Source of the DNA: Rhodoferax sp. U11-2br
GTDB taxonomy: Bacteria > Pseudomonadota > Gammaproteobacteria > Burkholderiales > Burkholderiaceae_C
DNA length: 64,000 nucleotides
Assembly: GCF_018619435.1 (NCBI RefSeq)
Contig: NZ_JAHFZF010000028.1
Coordinates: 1 to 64,000, forward strand
Direction: 5' to 3'
In this document: positions 1 to 8,408 of the stretch, piece after piece
Layout of the letters: each line of letters opens with the position of its first letter
Numbering within the stretch: the stretch's first letter is position 1
Program-made: the position numbers and the translations under genes
The notes under the pieces: generated by a model
Databases searched by the model: none
The model's input: only the letters and a program-made list of their open reading frames with translations
What the model was told of the DNA's origin: nothing

Positions 1-12
1 GGTATGAAATAT

Positions 13-62
13 GTAGCTATAAATGCTATTTGTATAAGGGCTGGAGGCGGATTTTCTTGTAA
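13..62. repeat. Palindromic intergenic repeat, copy A
   Basis: Contains TAGCTAT followed by ATAAGGGCT and an AT-rich tail, matching the family best seen at 14435-14475 (TAGCTATCAGCCCTT, short loop, AAGGGCT). In this copy the left CCCTT arm has decayed, so the hairpin is weak. It lies just downstream of the RES toxin stop codon. Confidence 0.55.
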
Positions 63-69
63 ACAAGGG

Positions 70-543
70 TTAGCTGCGCAGCAGCCGTTTATCCGTCTCC
101 AGCGGCTCTGGCGGGCCGATGGTGATGTGCTGGAAATCCGGATGCAGCGGGTTGATCAAAAAATTGCTCTCGGCAGGTACCACTGCACTGGGCACCACCA
201 GCACCGCGCTGCGCAGTTCACGCAGCCACTGCGCACCAATGGACTGTAAGGCCACGCGGGCGTTGGGTGTGCGCCAGTCAGGCGGCAGGTCGGCGGGCAA
301 CAGGGTGTGGATAGATACATGGGGCGGCAGGTGCGCCGGAATCAGCACATAGTGGGCGCGTAACGGGTCGTCTTGCACCAACATCTCCAGCAGTGCCAGC
401 GAGCGGCTCTGGGCGGTGTAGACAACAGACTGCCCGAGCCGGTTCCAGCGCCCGCCAAACAGGCGTGCACCTTCCCCCGAAAACGCACCGTCGACAAATC
501 GCCGTGTGGTGATGCGCCAGACCGTCTGCCCGGTTTCCAGCAT
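70..543 (-). CDS. RES-domain toxin of a type II toxin-antitoxin pair
   Basis: The 157-residue product has the RES family layout: an early Arg (WRIT), the block GGRWN..G..VVYTAQSRSLALLEML, and a C-terminal SNFLINPLHPDF. Characterised RES toxins such as MbcT and the Pseudomonas putida Res protein degrade NAD+, using an Arg, a Glu and a Ser that are all present here (R near 10, E near 53, S near 126). Length is typical of the family. Its ATG shares one base with the TGA of the upstream antitoxin gene (TGATG), so the two are translationally coupled in the usual antitoxin-first order. Function as an NAD+-depleting toxin is inferred from the family; the gene looks intact. Confidence 0.9.
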   Translation of the reverse strand: MLETGQTVWRITTRRFVDGAFSGEGARLFGGRWNRLGQSVVYTAQSRSLALLEMLVQDDPLRAHYVLIPAHLPPHVSIHTLLPADLPPDWRTPNARVALQSIGAQWLRELRSAVLVVPSAVVPAESNFLINPLHPDFQHITIGPPEPLETDKRLLRS

Positions 544-989
544 CAGGCAAACACACCGTGTTCAATGCGGCCCAGCGCGCTCAGCACGGCGGCCGAGCCT
601 GGCTCTGTATCCAGCAGTGCCAGCGGGGTGCTGCCAGACAACGAGGCATTCGGGCTTTTTAACCAGTCCAGCGCGGCGCGTTGGTCCTCAAACACCTCCA
701 CCGAACGCTGTACCACCTGGGCCAGGCGCACCAGCTTGCCTGACTCGTCCCGGCTCAGCACACCTTCCTTCTTGCGCCGTGCCAGCGTGCGCTCCGGAAT
801 GTCCAGCGCACGCGCCAGCTCGGCCTGGCCAATACCGACCACACGCAGCGCAGCGTCCACCGCGCTGGCCGGGATGCCCTGGCGTACCAGGCCCACCCAC
901 TCCAGCACCGACTGCGGCAGCCCGCGCAGCACCGGCTCACCGCCCAGCACCGTGGCGGCAGACAGGTTAGTCAAGCTTGCAACCCCCAT
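543..989 (-). CDS. Xre/MbcA/ParS-type antitoxin partner of RES toxin
   Basis: The 148-residue protein has an N-terminal helix-turn-helix of the Xre-like type (AELARALDIPERTLARRKKEG) and the C-terminal MbcA/ParS toxin-binding domain (ALDWLKSPNASLSG, TPLALLDTEPG, ending LGRIEHGVFA). I chose the ATG at 989 because GGAGAG lies 5 bases before it; an ATG 30 bases further upstream (1019) is in frame but has no ribosome site. By family analogy it neutralises the RES toxin and represses its own promoter. A short palindrome (1007-1018) lies just upstream of the chosen start. Confidence 0.88.
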   Translation of the reverse strand: MGVASLTNLSAATVLGGEPVLRGLPQSVLEWVGLVRQGIPASAVDAALRVVGIGQAELARALDIPERTLARRKKEGVLSRDESGKLVRLAQVVQRSVEVFEDQRAALDWLKSPNASLSGSTPLALLDTEPGSAAVLSALGRIEHGVFA

Positions 990-1006
990 GACATCTCTCC
1001 AAAAAT

Positions 1007-1018
1007 TGCCAGATGGCA
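1007..1018. promoter_or_regulatory. Possible antitoxin autoregulatory palindrome
   Basis: TGCCA and TGGCA arms separated by GA form a 12-bp palindrome about 18 bases upstream of the antitoxin start. Position suits autoregulation by the HTH antitoxin. Palindromes this short occur by chance, so this rests mostly on location. Confidence 0.3.
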
Positions 1019-1055
1019 TTGATTGTATGCAAATATGGCGGATTCGACAGGGTCA

Positions 1056-1763
1056 TCAGAACACACCGCTGCGCAGCGCCTGCAGGTTCACCACCCGCAG
1101 GCCGCCGTATTCAACGGCAATGGCGCCCTCGGCGGCCAGGGTGGTCAGGGCCTGGTTGACACGCTGGCGCGACAGGCCGACCAGGTAGGCCAGCTCTTGC
1201 TGGGTGATGCGCAGCACCGTGCCCAGGCCCGGGTAGAGCACCGGGTTGAACAGCGCGGCCAGGCTGCGCGCCACGCGGATGTTGGGGTTGCTCATGCGGT
1301 CGATCTCGCGCGCGGCAATGAACTGGCCCAGACGTTCGTTGAGCTGTTTCATGACAAAGCGGTTGAAGCCGAGCGAGTGGTCCAGCAGCCAGTGGAAGGT
1401 ATCCACATGCAAGCCGGCCACCAGGCTTTTGCGCAGCGCCTGGATGTTGTAGCGGTAGGCCTCGCGCTTGAGGGCGGTGCCCTCACCAAACCAGCCGCCG
1501 GGTGGCACACCGGTGAAGGTCATGGTCTGGCCGTCGATGTTGTCGGCGCTCATTTTTAAGAGGCCGTCGACCAGACCAAACCAATAGGTCACCGGGCGCC
1601 CGGTGCGGCAGATGAGTTCACCGGCCAGGGTCTCGGCGATCTTGAGGTCCTGCACCGCACGTTCACGCTCCTCGGGCAGCAACAGCTTGAGCCAGGGGAT
1701 CACCTCCAGCTCGGCGGGGCTCAGGGGGCGGCGGCGTTGCAGCAGGGGGGCGTCAGAGGTCAT
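1056..1763 (-). CDS. Crp/Fnr-family transcriptional regulator
   Basis: The 235-residue protein has an N-terminal cyclic-nucleotide-binding-like beta-barrel (around PVTYWFGLVDGLLKMS and PGGWFGEGTAL) and a C-terminal winged helix with the Crp recognition region (ITQQELAYLVGLSRQRVNQAL). No Cys cluster for an Fe-S centre of the FNR type is visible, so the ligand is unknown. The ORF extends 33 codons upstream, but the ATG at 1763 (MTSDAPLL) fits the family length and leaves a palindrome at 1845-1862 outside the gene. It is transcribed divergently from the acyl-CoA ligase/ABC importer operon, which makes it the likely local regulator of that operon; this is inference from position. Confidence 0.88.
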   Translation of the reverse strand: MTSDAPLLQRRRPLSPAELEVIPWLKLLLPEERERAVQDLKIAETLAGELICRTGRPVTYWFGLVDGLLKMSADNIDGQTMTFTGVPPGGWFGEGTALKREAYRYNIQALRKSLVAGLHVDTFHWLLDHSLGFNRFVMKQLNERLGQFIAAREIDRMSNPNIRVARSLAALFNPVLYPGLGTVLRITQQELAYLVGLSRQRVNQALTTLAAEGAIAVEYGGLRVVNLQALRSGVF

Positions 1764-1844
1764 AAACGGTCTGTGTGTGGGTGATACGGCGGTGTCCTCG
1801 GGGGCCGGTTGAACAGGGAAAACACCTATCGGTAAAACGCTGAA

Positions 1845-1862
1845 TTGTCGTCCAAACGACAA
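1845..1862. promoter_or_regulatory. Candidate operator in Crp/Fnr - acyl-CoA ligase divergent promoter
   Basis: TTGTCGT and ACGACAA are perfect 7-bp inverted arms around a CCAA spacer, in the 196-bp gap between the divergent starts at 1763 and 1960. This geometry suits a dimeric Crp/Fnr-type regulator although the sequence is not the E. coli CRP or FNR consensus. Binding is inferred only. Confidence 0.45.
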
Positions 1863-1959
1863 ACAAGCGTCAAAGTGAGTCCTATCATTACAGCCAATGC
1901 AGCCTGCCCTCGGCGCTCACGGGCAGAGCCAAAAAAGGCCATAGAGACAAGGTACCGAG

Positions 1960-3906
1960 ATGCAAACGACGTTCCCTCAACTGTTGCTCAAACACGCCAG
2001 CCTGCGGCCCTCTGATACCGCCATGCGCGAGAAGGAGTACGGCATCTGGCAGGCCACCAGCTGGGCCGACATGGCGCAACTGGTCGAACACCTGGCCTGT
2101 GGCTTGCACCAAGCGGGCTTGCGCCAGCACCAGCACATGATCGTGATCGGCGCCAACCGCCCGCGCCTGTACGCCACCATGCTGGCGGTGCAGGCCTTGG
2201 GTGCGGTGCCGATTGCGCTGTACCAGGATGCGGCTGCGATGGAGTGTGTGTTCCCGATCAACAACGCCGAGGTGAGTTTTGCTTTTGCCGAGGACCAGGA
2301 GCAGGTCGACAAACTGCTGGAGATCCGTGAGCACTGCCCGCAGCTCCAACACCTCTGGTATGACGACCCGCGCGGTCTGCGCAATTACGACGAACCGGGC
2401 CTGGCCGCGCTCGACGAGCTGATTGCGGCTGGCAAAGCCTTTGCGGCCATGCACACCGATTTTTTCAAGAGTGAGGTGGCCAAGGTGTTGCCCAACGATG
2501 TGGCGGCGATGTTTTTCACCAGCGGCACCACCGGCAACCCCAAGGGTGTGGTGCATACCCACGACACGCTGCTGAACCGGGCACGCGCCGGTGCCGACTT
2601 TGACAAACTCACCCACCAGGAAGACGTGTTGGCCTACCTGCCACCGGCCTGGATTGGGCAAAACATCTTCAGCTACGCCCAATGGCTCAGTTGTGGTTAT
2701 GTGGTGAACTGCCCCGAGTCGGCTGCCACGGTGACGATTGACCTCAAAGAAATTGGTCCGACCTATTACTTTGCGCCGCCTCGCGTGTTTGAGGGCCTGC
2801 TCACCAGCGTGATGATTCGCATGGAAGACGCTGGGGTACTCAAACGCAAGCTGTTCCAGTTCTTCATGGACCTGGCCAAACGGGTTGGCCCGACACTGAT
2901 GGATGGCAAATCGGTGGGTGTGGGTGACCGGCTGCTCTACGCGCTGGGTGATGTGCTTGTGTATGGCCCCTTGCGCAACAACCTGGGTTTCAGCCGGGTG
3001 CGCGTGGCCTACACCGCAGGTGAGGCGATCGGGCCGGATCTGTTCAGCTTTTACCGCTCGATTGGCATCAACCTCAAGCAGCTCTACGGCTCGACTGAGA
3101 CCGCCGTGTTTGTCTGCCTGCAGCCCGACCACGAGGCGCGCGCCGACACCGTGGGTGTGCCGTGTGCCGGGGTCGAGATCAAGGTGGCGGACAACGGCGA
3201 GATTCTGGTCAAGTCGCCGGGCTTGCTCAAAGGCTACTTCAAAAACCCCGAAGCCACGGCCGAGGTGTTGACGCCCGACGGCTGGTACCACACCAGCGAC
3301 GCCGGGTTTCTGGATGCTCACGGCCACCTCAAGATCATCGACCGGGTCAAGGACGTGGGCCGCATCCAGGGTGGGGCCAACGACGGTGCCATGTTTGCGC
3401 CCAAGTATGTGGAGAACAAGCTCAAGTTCTTCCAGCACATCAAGGAAGTCGTTGCCTACGGGGATGGGCGCGACAAGGTCTGCGTGATGATCAACATCGA
3501 CTTTGACGCGGTCGGCAACTGGGCCGAACGGCGTAACCTGCCCTACGCCGGTTACACCGACTTGGCGCAAAAGCCCGAGGTCTACCAGCTGGTCAAGGAC
3601 TGTGTGGAAAAGGTCAACGCCGATTTGAGTGTGGACGCCCTGCTGGCGGGCTCGCAAGTCAGCCGTTTCCTGGTCTTGCACAAGGAGCTCGACGCCGACG
3701 ACGGTGAGTTAACGCGTACCAACAAGGTCCGCCGGGGCTTCATCGCCGAAAAATACGACGTGTTGATCGACGCGCTGTACGGCGGCAAAACCAGCCAGTT
3801 CATTGAAACCCAGGTCAAGTTTGAAGACGGCCGCACCGGCAAGGTCAGCGCCACGTTACGCATTGACGACGCCAAGACCTTTGCCCCCGTCAAGGCTGCG
3901 GCCTGA
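1960..3906 (+). CDS. AMP-forming acyl-CoA ligase (long-chain or aryl acid type)
   Basis: A 648-residue adenylate-forming enzyme. The phosphate-binding loop FTSGTTGNPKGVVH lies near residues 184-198, the A5-type motif YGSTETA near 374-380, the YHTSDAGF motif near 445, and a C-terminal region follows. Such enzymes activate a carboxylic acid with ATP and load it on CoA in the cytoplasm. Length and the insertions resemble the long AMP-ligases annotated as long-chain fatty-acid CoA ligases that sit in front of branched-chain-type ABC transporters in betaproteobacteria. It is first in the operon, 32 bases before the ATPase gene, suggesting that the imported compound is a carboxylic acid trapped as its CoA ester. 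The substrate cannot be read from the sequence. Confidence 0.88.
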   Translation: MQTTFPQLLLKHASLRPSDTAMREKEYGIWQATSWADMAQLVEHLACGLHQAGLRQHQHMIVIGANRPRLYATMLAVQALGAVPIALYQDAAAMECVFPINNAEVSFAFAEDQEQVDKLLEIREHCPQLQHLWYDDPRGLRNYDEPGLAALDELIAAGKAFAAMHTDFFKSEVAKVLPNDVAAMFFTSGTTGNPKGVVHTHDTLLNRARAGADFDKLTHQEDVLAYLPPAWIGQNIFSYAQWLSCGYVVNCPESAATVTIDLKEIGPTYYFAPPRVFEGLLTSVMIRMEDAGVLKRKLFQFFMDLAKRVGPTLMDGKSVGVGDRLLYALGDVLVYGPLRNNLGFSRVRVAYTAGEAIGPDLFSFYRSIGINLKQLYGSTETAVFVCLQPDHEARADTVGVPCAGVEIKVADNGEILVKSPGLLKGYFKNPEATAEVLTPDGWYHTSDAGFLDAHGHLKIIDRVKDVGRIQGGANDGAMFAPKYVENKLKFFQHIKEVVAYGDGRDKVCVMINIDFDAVGNWAERRNLPYAGYTDLAQKPEVYQLVKDCVEKVNADLSVDALLAGSQVSRFLVLHKELDADDGELTRTNKVRRGFIAEKYDVLIDALYGGKTSQFIETQVKFEDGRTGKVSATLRIDDAKTFAPVKAAA

Positions 3907-3938
3907 GCCGCTGGCCACACCCGACATAAAGCAAACCT

Positions 3939-4724
3939 ATGGCAAGCAAACACATCGGCGACGTCATTCTGGACGTTAAGAACATCTCTCTGAGTTTTGG
4001 CGGTGTCAAGGCGCTGACCGACATCAGCTTCAACGTGCGCGAGCATGAGGTGCGCGCCATCATCGGCCCCAATGGCGCGGGCAAAAGTTCGATGCTCAAC
4101 TGCGTCAATGGCGTTTATCGGCCTCAGCAGGGCGCTATCACTTTCCGAGGGCAGACCTTCAGCCACATGGACAGCTACCAAGTGGCGAGCATGGGCATCG
4201 GGCGCACTTTCCAGAACCTGGCGCTGTTCAAGGGCATGAGTGTGATCGACAACATCATGACCGGGCGCAACCTCAAGATCAAAAGCAATTTGTTCCTGCA
4301 GGCGTTGCGCATTGGCCCGGCCCAGCGCGAAGAGGAAAAGCACCGCGAGTTTGTGGAACACATCATCGACTTCCTCGAAATCCAGGCGTTCCGCAAAACC
4401 CCGGTAGGCCAGTTGCCCTACGGCCTGCAAAAACGCGTCGATCTGGGCCGCGCGCTGGCGATGGAGCCGCAACTGCTGCTGCTGGACGAACCGATGGCGG
4501 GCATGAACGTCGAGGAAAAGCAGGACATGAGCCGCTTTGTGCTCGACGTGAACGAGGAGTTCGGCACCACCATTGTGCTGATCGAACACGACATGGGTGT
4601 GGTGATGGACATCAGCGATCGGGTGGTGGTGCTCGACTACGGCAAGAAGATCGGTGACGGCACGCCGGACGAAGTGCGCAGCAATGAAGAAGTCATCAGC
4701 GCCTACCTTGGAACAGGACACTGA
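3939..4724 (+). CDS. Branched-chain-type ABC importer ATPase (LivG-like)
   Basis: A 261-residue ABC ATPase with Walker A GPNGAGKSSM (residues about 44-53), a signature region LPYGLQKRVDLGRALA, Walker B LLLLDEPMAGM and the H-loop region LIEHDMGVVM. The long insertion after the Q-loop and the family-typical C-terminal tail place it in the LivG branch. The signature is LPYGLQKR rather than the usual LSYGQQRR, a conservative variation shared by related transporters as far as I recall. It ends two bases before the permease gene, consistent with one complex. Confidence 0.92.
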   Translation: MASKHIGDVILDVKNISLSFGGVKALTDISFNVREHEVRAIIGPNGAGKSSMLNCVNGVYRPQQGAITFRGQTFSHMDSYQVASMGIGRTFQNLALFKGMSVIDNIMTGRNLKIKSNLFLQALRIGPAQREEEKHREFVEHIIDFLEIQAFRKTPVGQLPYGLQKRVDLGRALAMEPQLLLLDEPMAGMNVEEKQDMSRFVLDVNEEFGTTIVLIEHDMGVVMDISDRVVVLDYGKKIGDGTPDEVRSNEEVISAYLGTGH

Positions 4725-4726
4725 CC

Positions 4727-5656
4727 ATGGCATTTTTCCTTGAAACTTTGTTAGGTGGCCTGATGGCCGGCATGTTGTATTCACTGGTGGCGCTGGGTTT
4801 TGTGCTGATCTACAAGGCCTCGGGCGTCTTCAACTTTGCCCAGGGCGCGATGGTGCTGTTTGCTGCACTCGCCATGGCGCGTTTTTCCGAATGGATTGGC
4901 CCCTTGCTCGGGGGTGACCAGCTGCTGCTGGCCAACCTGCTGGCCTTTGTGATGGCGGGCGGCGTGATGTTCATCGTGGCCTGGCTGATCGAGCGCCTGG
5001 CGCTGCGCCATCTGGTGAACCAGGAAGGCACCACGCTGCTGATGGCCACGCTGGGCATTGCCTATTTTCTCGAAGGCCTGGGCCAGACCCTGTTTGGCGG
5101 CAGCATCTACAAGATCGACATCGGCATGCCCAAAGACCCGGTGTTCTGGCTCGAGTCGGTGTTTCAGGGTGGCATCCTGATCAACAAGGAAGACCTCTAC
5201 GCCGCGCTGATTGCTGCGGTGCTGGTGGCTGGCCTGAGCCTGTTTTTCCAGAAAACCGTCACCGGCCGTGCCCTGCGCGCAGTGGCCGATGACCACCAGG
5301 CGGCGCAGAGCATCGGCATCCCGCTCAACCACATCTGGGTCATTGTCTGGTGTGTGGCCGGGGTGGTGGCGCTGGTGGCCGGGATGATCTGGGGCAGCAA
5401 GCTGGGCGTGCAGTTTTCACTGGCCACGGTCGCGTTGCGCGCCTTGCCGGTGGTGATTCTGGGCGGATTGACCTCGGTGCCGGGCGCCATCATCGGCGGC
5501 TTGATCATTGGTGTGGGCGAGAAGTTGTCCGAGGTGTATCTCGGCCCGTATGTGGGCGGCGGCATCGAGATCTGGTTTGCCTATGTGCTGGCGCTGGGCT
5601 TCCTGCTGATCCGCCCGCAAGGTTTGTTTGGGGAGAAGATCATTGACCGCGTCTGA
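4727..5656 (+). CDS. Branched-chain-type ABC importer permease (LivH-like)
   Basis: A 309-residue polytopic inner-membrane protein with about eight hydrophobic segments. It starts with the LivH pattern LLGGLMAGMLYSLVALGFVLIYKASGVFNFAQG and carries the conserved cytoplasmic loop GRALRAVADDHQAAQSIGI that docks on the ATPases. Length is normal. It forms the translocation pore with the permease encoded at 5734. The 77-base gap after it holds a palindromic repeat (copy B), so this otherwise tight operon has been interrupted by that element. Confidence 0.92.
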   Translation: MAFFLETLLGGLMAGMLYSLVALGFVLIYKASGVFNFAQGAMVLFAALAMARFSEWIGPLLGGDQLLLANLLAFVMAGGVMFIVAWLIERLALRHLVNQEGTTLLMATLGIAYFLEGLGQTLFGGSIYKIDIGMPKDPVFWLESVFQGGILINKEDLYAALIAAVLVAGLSLFFQKTVTGRALRAVADDHQAAQSIGIPLNHIWVIVWCVAGVVALVAGMIWGSKLGVQFSLATVALRALPVVILGGLTSVPGAIIGGLIIGVGEKLSEVYLGPYVGGGIEIWFAYVLALGFLLIRPQGLFGEKIIDRV

Positions 5657-5658
5657 TT

Positions 5659-5712
5659 TTCTATAGCAACCTACCCTTTATATATAAGGGCTAGAAGCCA
5701 TTTCTGTATAAA
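5659..5712. repeat. Palindromic intergenic repeat, copy B
   Basis: CTATAGCAACCTACCCTTTA then TATAAGGGCTAGAAGCC with an AT-rich tail; same arms as the family type copy (CCCTT/AAGGG). It is inserted between the two permease genes of one operon, where the hairpin may affect mRNA stability or processing. Confidence 0.65.
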
Positions 5713-5733
5713 ACATTCAAGACTGAGACAACG

Positions 5734-6810
5734 ATGTTCTACCGCGAAAACGGCCAATTCAAAACCAGCTACCGCGCTGACCAGCAGATCCTGCCGATCT
5801 CGCAGGACCGCCTTGCCATGGGCCTCATTCTGGTGATCGCTTTTGCCGTGGTGCCGATGCTGGCCAGCGACTATTTTTTCCGCGCCATCCTGATCCCGTT
5901 TGTGATCATGGCGCTGGCGGCGCTTGGCGTGAACATCCTGGTCGGTTACTGCGGCCAGATATCACTCGGCTCGGGCGCTTTCATGGCGGTGGGCGCTTAT
6001 GGTGCGTACAACTTCTTTGTGCGTATTCCGGGCCTGCCGCTGATTCCCGCGCTGATTCTGGGTGGGCTGTGTGCCACGGTGTTTGGCATCCTGTTTGGCC
6101 TGCCCAGCCTGCGGGTCAAGGGGCTGTACCTGGCGGTGGCCACGCTGGCCGCGCAGTTTTTTGCCGACTGGATGTTTCTGCGCATCAAGTGGTTCACGCT
6201 GGATGCGCCGTCGGGCTCGGTCTCGGTGGCTAGCCTGCAAGTGTTTGGCTTGCCGATTGACAGCGCGGTCAGCAAATACCTGTTTTGCCTGAGTGTGCTG
6301 GCGGTGCTGGCGCTGCTGGCGAAGAACTTGGTGCGTTCAGCGATTGGCCGCGAGTGGATGGCGATCCGTGACATGGACGTGGCCGCCGCAGTGATCGGCA
6401 TCCGCCCGATGTACGCCAAGCTCACCGCGTTTGCGGTCAGCTCTTTCATCGTCGGTGTGGCCGGGGCTTTGTGGGCGTTTATCTACCTGAGCTCGTGGGA
6501 GCCCGCCGCGTTCTCGGTCGAGGTGTCGTTCCGCTTGTTGTTCATGGTGATCATTGGTGGCTTGGGCTCGATCCTGGGCGCTTTTTTTGGCGCGGCCTTT
6601 ATCGTGGTGCTGCCGATTTTTCTGAACCAGTTTTTGCCGCTGGTGCTCGGGCTGGTGGGCATCGAGATCTCGACGGCGGGCATCGCCCATGCTGAGTTGA
6701 TGATTTTTGGCGCGTTGATCGTCTGGTTTTTGATTGTGGAGCCGCATGGGCTGGCCAAGTTGTGGGCCACAGGCAAACAAAAGCTGCGGCTGTGGCCGTT
6801 TCCGCATTAA
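5734..6810 (+). CDS. Branched-chain-type ABC importer permease (LivM-like)
   Basis: A 358-residue membrane protein with about ten hydrophobic segments. LivM hallmarks include LGVNILVGYCGQISLGSGAFMAVGAYG near residues 68-95, FGLPSLRVKGLYLAVATLA, and the cytoplasmic ATPase-contact loop GREWMAIRDMDVAAAVIGI. It carries a longer hydrophilic N-terminus (FYRENGQFKTSYRADQQI) than E. coli LivM, common among homologues in ligase-linked operons. It pairs with the permease at 4727. Confidence 0.92.
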   Translation: MFYRENGQFKTSYRADQQILPISQDRLAMGLILVIAFAVVPMLASDYFFRAILIPFVIMALAALGVNILVGYCGQISLGSGAFMAVGAYGAYNFFVRIPGLPLIPALILGGLCATVFGILFGLPSLRVKGLYLAVATLAAQFFADWMFLRIKWFTLDAPSGSVSVASLQVFGLPIDSAVSKYLFCLSVLAVLALLAKNLVRSAIGREWMAIRDMDVAAAVIGIRPMYAKLTAFAVSSFIVGVAGALWAFIYLSSWEPAAFSVEVSFRLLFMVIIGGLGSILGAFFGAAFIVVLPIFLNQFLPLVLGLVGIEISTAGIAHAELMIFGALIVWFLIVEPHGLAKLWATGKQKLRLWPFPH

Positions 6811-6877
6811 GTGTGATCGGTGTGTTGGGGTGGGGTTCTTGAGGTGCTGGGTCTATCAAATTATTCAGGAGACAACA

Positions 6878-8206
6878 ATGAAAGTTCGCAATGTGATGTT
6901 GGCCGCGGCTGCGCTGGCGGCGGGTCTGTCCGGGTTTTCAAGCAGTGCTTTTGCGCAGGCCAAGGAGCAGTTTTTTCCGCTGCTGGCCTACCGCACCGGG
7001 CCCTACGCGCCCAACGGCACGCCCTGGGCCAATGGCAAACAAGATTATTTGAAGATGATCAACGCGCGTGATGGCGGCATCAACGGGGTGAAGATCACGT
7101 TTGAGGAATGCGAAACCGGCTACGCCACCGACCGGGGTGTGGAGTGTTACGAGCGCCTGAAAACCCGCCCGGGCGTGGCCATTTTTGACCCGCAGGCCAC
7201 CGGCATCACCTTTGCGCTGACCGAAAAAGTGCCGACCGACAAGATCCCGCTGATCACCCTGGGCTACGGCTTATCGGTGGCCCAGGACGGCATGGCCTTC
7301 AAGTGGAATTTCCCCCTGATGGGCAGTTACTGGACCGGTGCCGACATCCTGATCCAGCACCTGGGCAAAAAAGAAGGTGGGCTCGACAAGCTCAAGGGCA
7401 AGAAGATCACGCTGGTTTACCACGACTCGCCGTTTGGCAAAGAGCCGATTCCAGTCTTGCAGGAACGCGCCCGCATGCATGGTTTCGATTTACAACTGCT
7501 GCCGGTAACGGCACCGGGTGTCGACCAGAAAGCCACCTGGCTGCAGGTGCGCCAGTCCCGTCCCGACTATGTGCTGCTGTGGGGTTGGGGTGTGATGAAC
7601 TCGACCGCGCTCAAGGAAGCGCAGGCCACCGGTTACCCGCGTGACAAGATGTACGGCGTTTGGTGGGCCGGTGCCGAACCCGATGTCAAGGACGTGGGCG
7701 AAGGTGCCAAGGGCTACAACGCGTTGGCACTCAACACCTCGGGCCAAGAACCCAAGGTCATGCAGGACATCCTGAAATTTGTGCACGCCAAAGGTCAGGG
7801 CAGTGGTCCGAAAGACGAGGTGGGCCAGGTGCTCTACACCCGTGGTGCCATCATTTCGATGCTCAGTGTGGAAGCCGTGCGCCGGGCCCAGGAGCGTTTT
7901 GGCAAAGGCAAGGTCATGACCGGTGAACAGGTGCGCTGGGGTATGGAAAACCTGGTGCTCGACCAGAAACGGCTTGATGCGCTGGGCTTCACTGGCGTGA
8001 TGCAGCCCTTGTCCACCTCGTGTGCTGACCACATGGGCTCCACCTCGGCGCGCGTCCAGACCTGGAATGGCAGCAAGTGGAGCTTCAGTTCTGACTTCAT
8101 CCAGGCCGACGAGCAGATCCTCAAACCCATGATCAAAGCCGGTGCTGACAAGTACCTGGCCGACAAGAAGATGACGCGGCGCACTGGCACCGATTGTCAG
8201 TCTTAG
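6878..8206 (+). CDS. Periplasmic binding protein of the branched-chain-type importer
   Basis: The 442-residue product begins with a Sec signal peptide (KVRNVMLAAAALAAG, likely cut after SSAFA before QAKEQ). The mature part is a LivK-like periplasmic binding protein of family 1/6 type, recognisable from GDxx-like segments such as NARDGGINGVKITFEECETGYATDRGVECYERL and PDYVLLWGWGVMNSTAL. At about 420 mature residues it is longer than LivK, as in binding proteins for aromatic or other carboxylic acids. I chose the ATG at 6878 because CAGGAGA lies just upstream; an in-frame extension to 6734 overlaps the permease gene. Ligand unknown. Confidence 0.9.
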   Translation: MKVRNVMLAAAALAAGLSGFSSSAFAQAKEQFFPLLAYRTGPYAPNGTPWANGKQDYLKMINARDGGINGVKITFEECETGYATDRGVECYERLKTRPGVAIFDPQATGITFALTEKVPTDKIPLITLGYGLSVAQDGMAFKWNFPLMGSYWTGADILIQHLGKKEGGLDKLKGKKITLVYHDSPFGKEPIPVLQERARMHGFDLQLLPVTAPGVDQKATWLQVRQSRPDYVLLWGWGVMNSTALKEAQATGYPRDKMYGVWWAGAEPDVKDVGEGAKGYNALALNTSGQEPKVMQDILKFVHAKGQGSGPKDEVGQVLYTRGAIISMLSVEAVRRAQERFGKGKVMTGEQVRWGMENLVLDQKRLDALGFTGVMQPLSTSCADHMGSTSARVQTWNGSKWSFSSDFIQADEQILKPMIKAGADKYLADKKMTRRTGTDCQS

Positions 8207-8243
8207 GCACACCCCCAGGCTGCGCGCACTTCGTGTCGCTCCG

Positions 8244-8310
8244 CCACCCCCCTTGCAGGGGGCAACACCTGCAGCCCGGCGAAGCCGGTTCTGCGGTGTT
8301 TCTGGCTACG
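8244..8310. repeat. Intergenic C/G hairpin repeat, copy 1
   Basis: Core CCCCCCTTGCAGGGGG, then CAACACC, then CCGGCGAAGCCGG and GCGGTGTTTCTGGCT. It contains two small hairpins and is nearly the same as 9252-9316. It occupies the 202-base gap between the binding protein and second ATPase genes. Confidence 0.75.
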
Positions 8311-8408
8311 GCGGGTTGTTGCGTTTGAGGTGGGGCTGGCGGCTCTTGTGAGCCGCCAGATGAGAAGGTCACTCGCTGATCTTTTCATCTGGTCAACAAG
8401 GCGGATTT

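Noticed and set aside
1888..3681. 597-codon open frame on the minus strand
   Set aside because: It lies wholly opposite the acyl-CoA ligase gene; its His/Val-rich translation is typical of the antisense of GC-rich coding sequence and shows no family motif.
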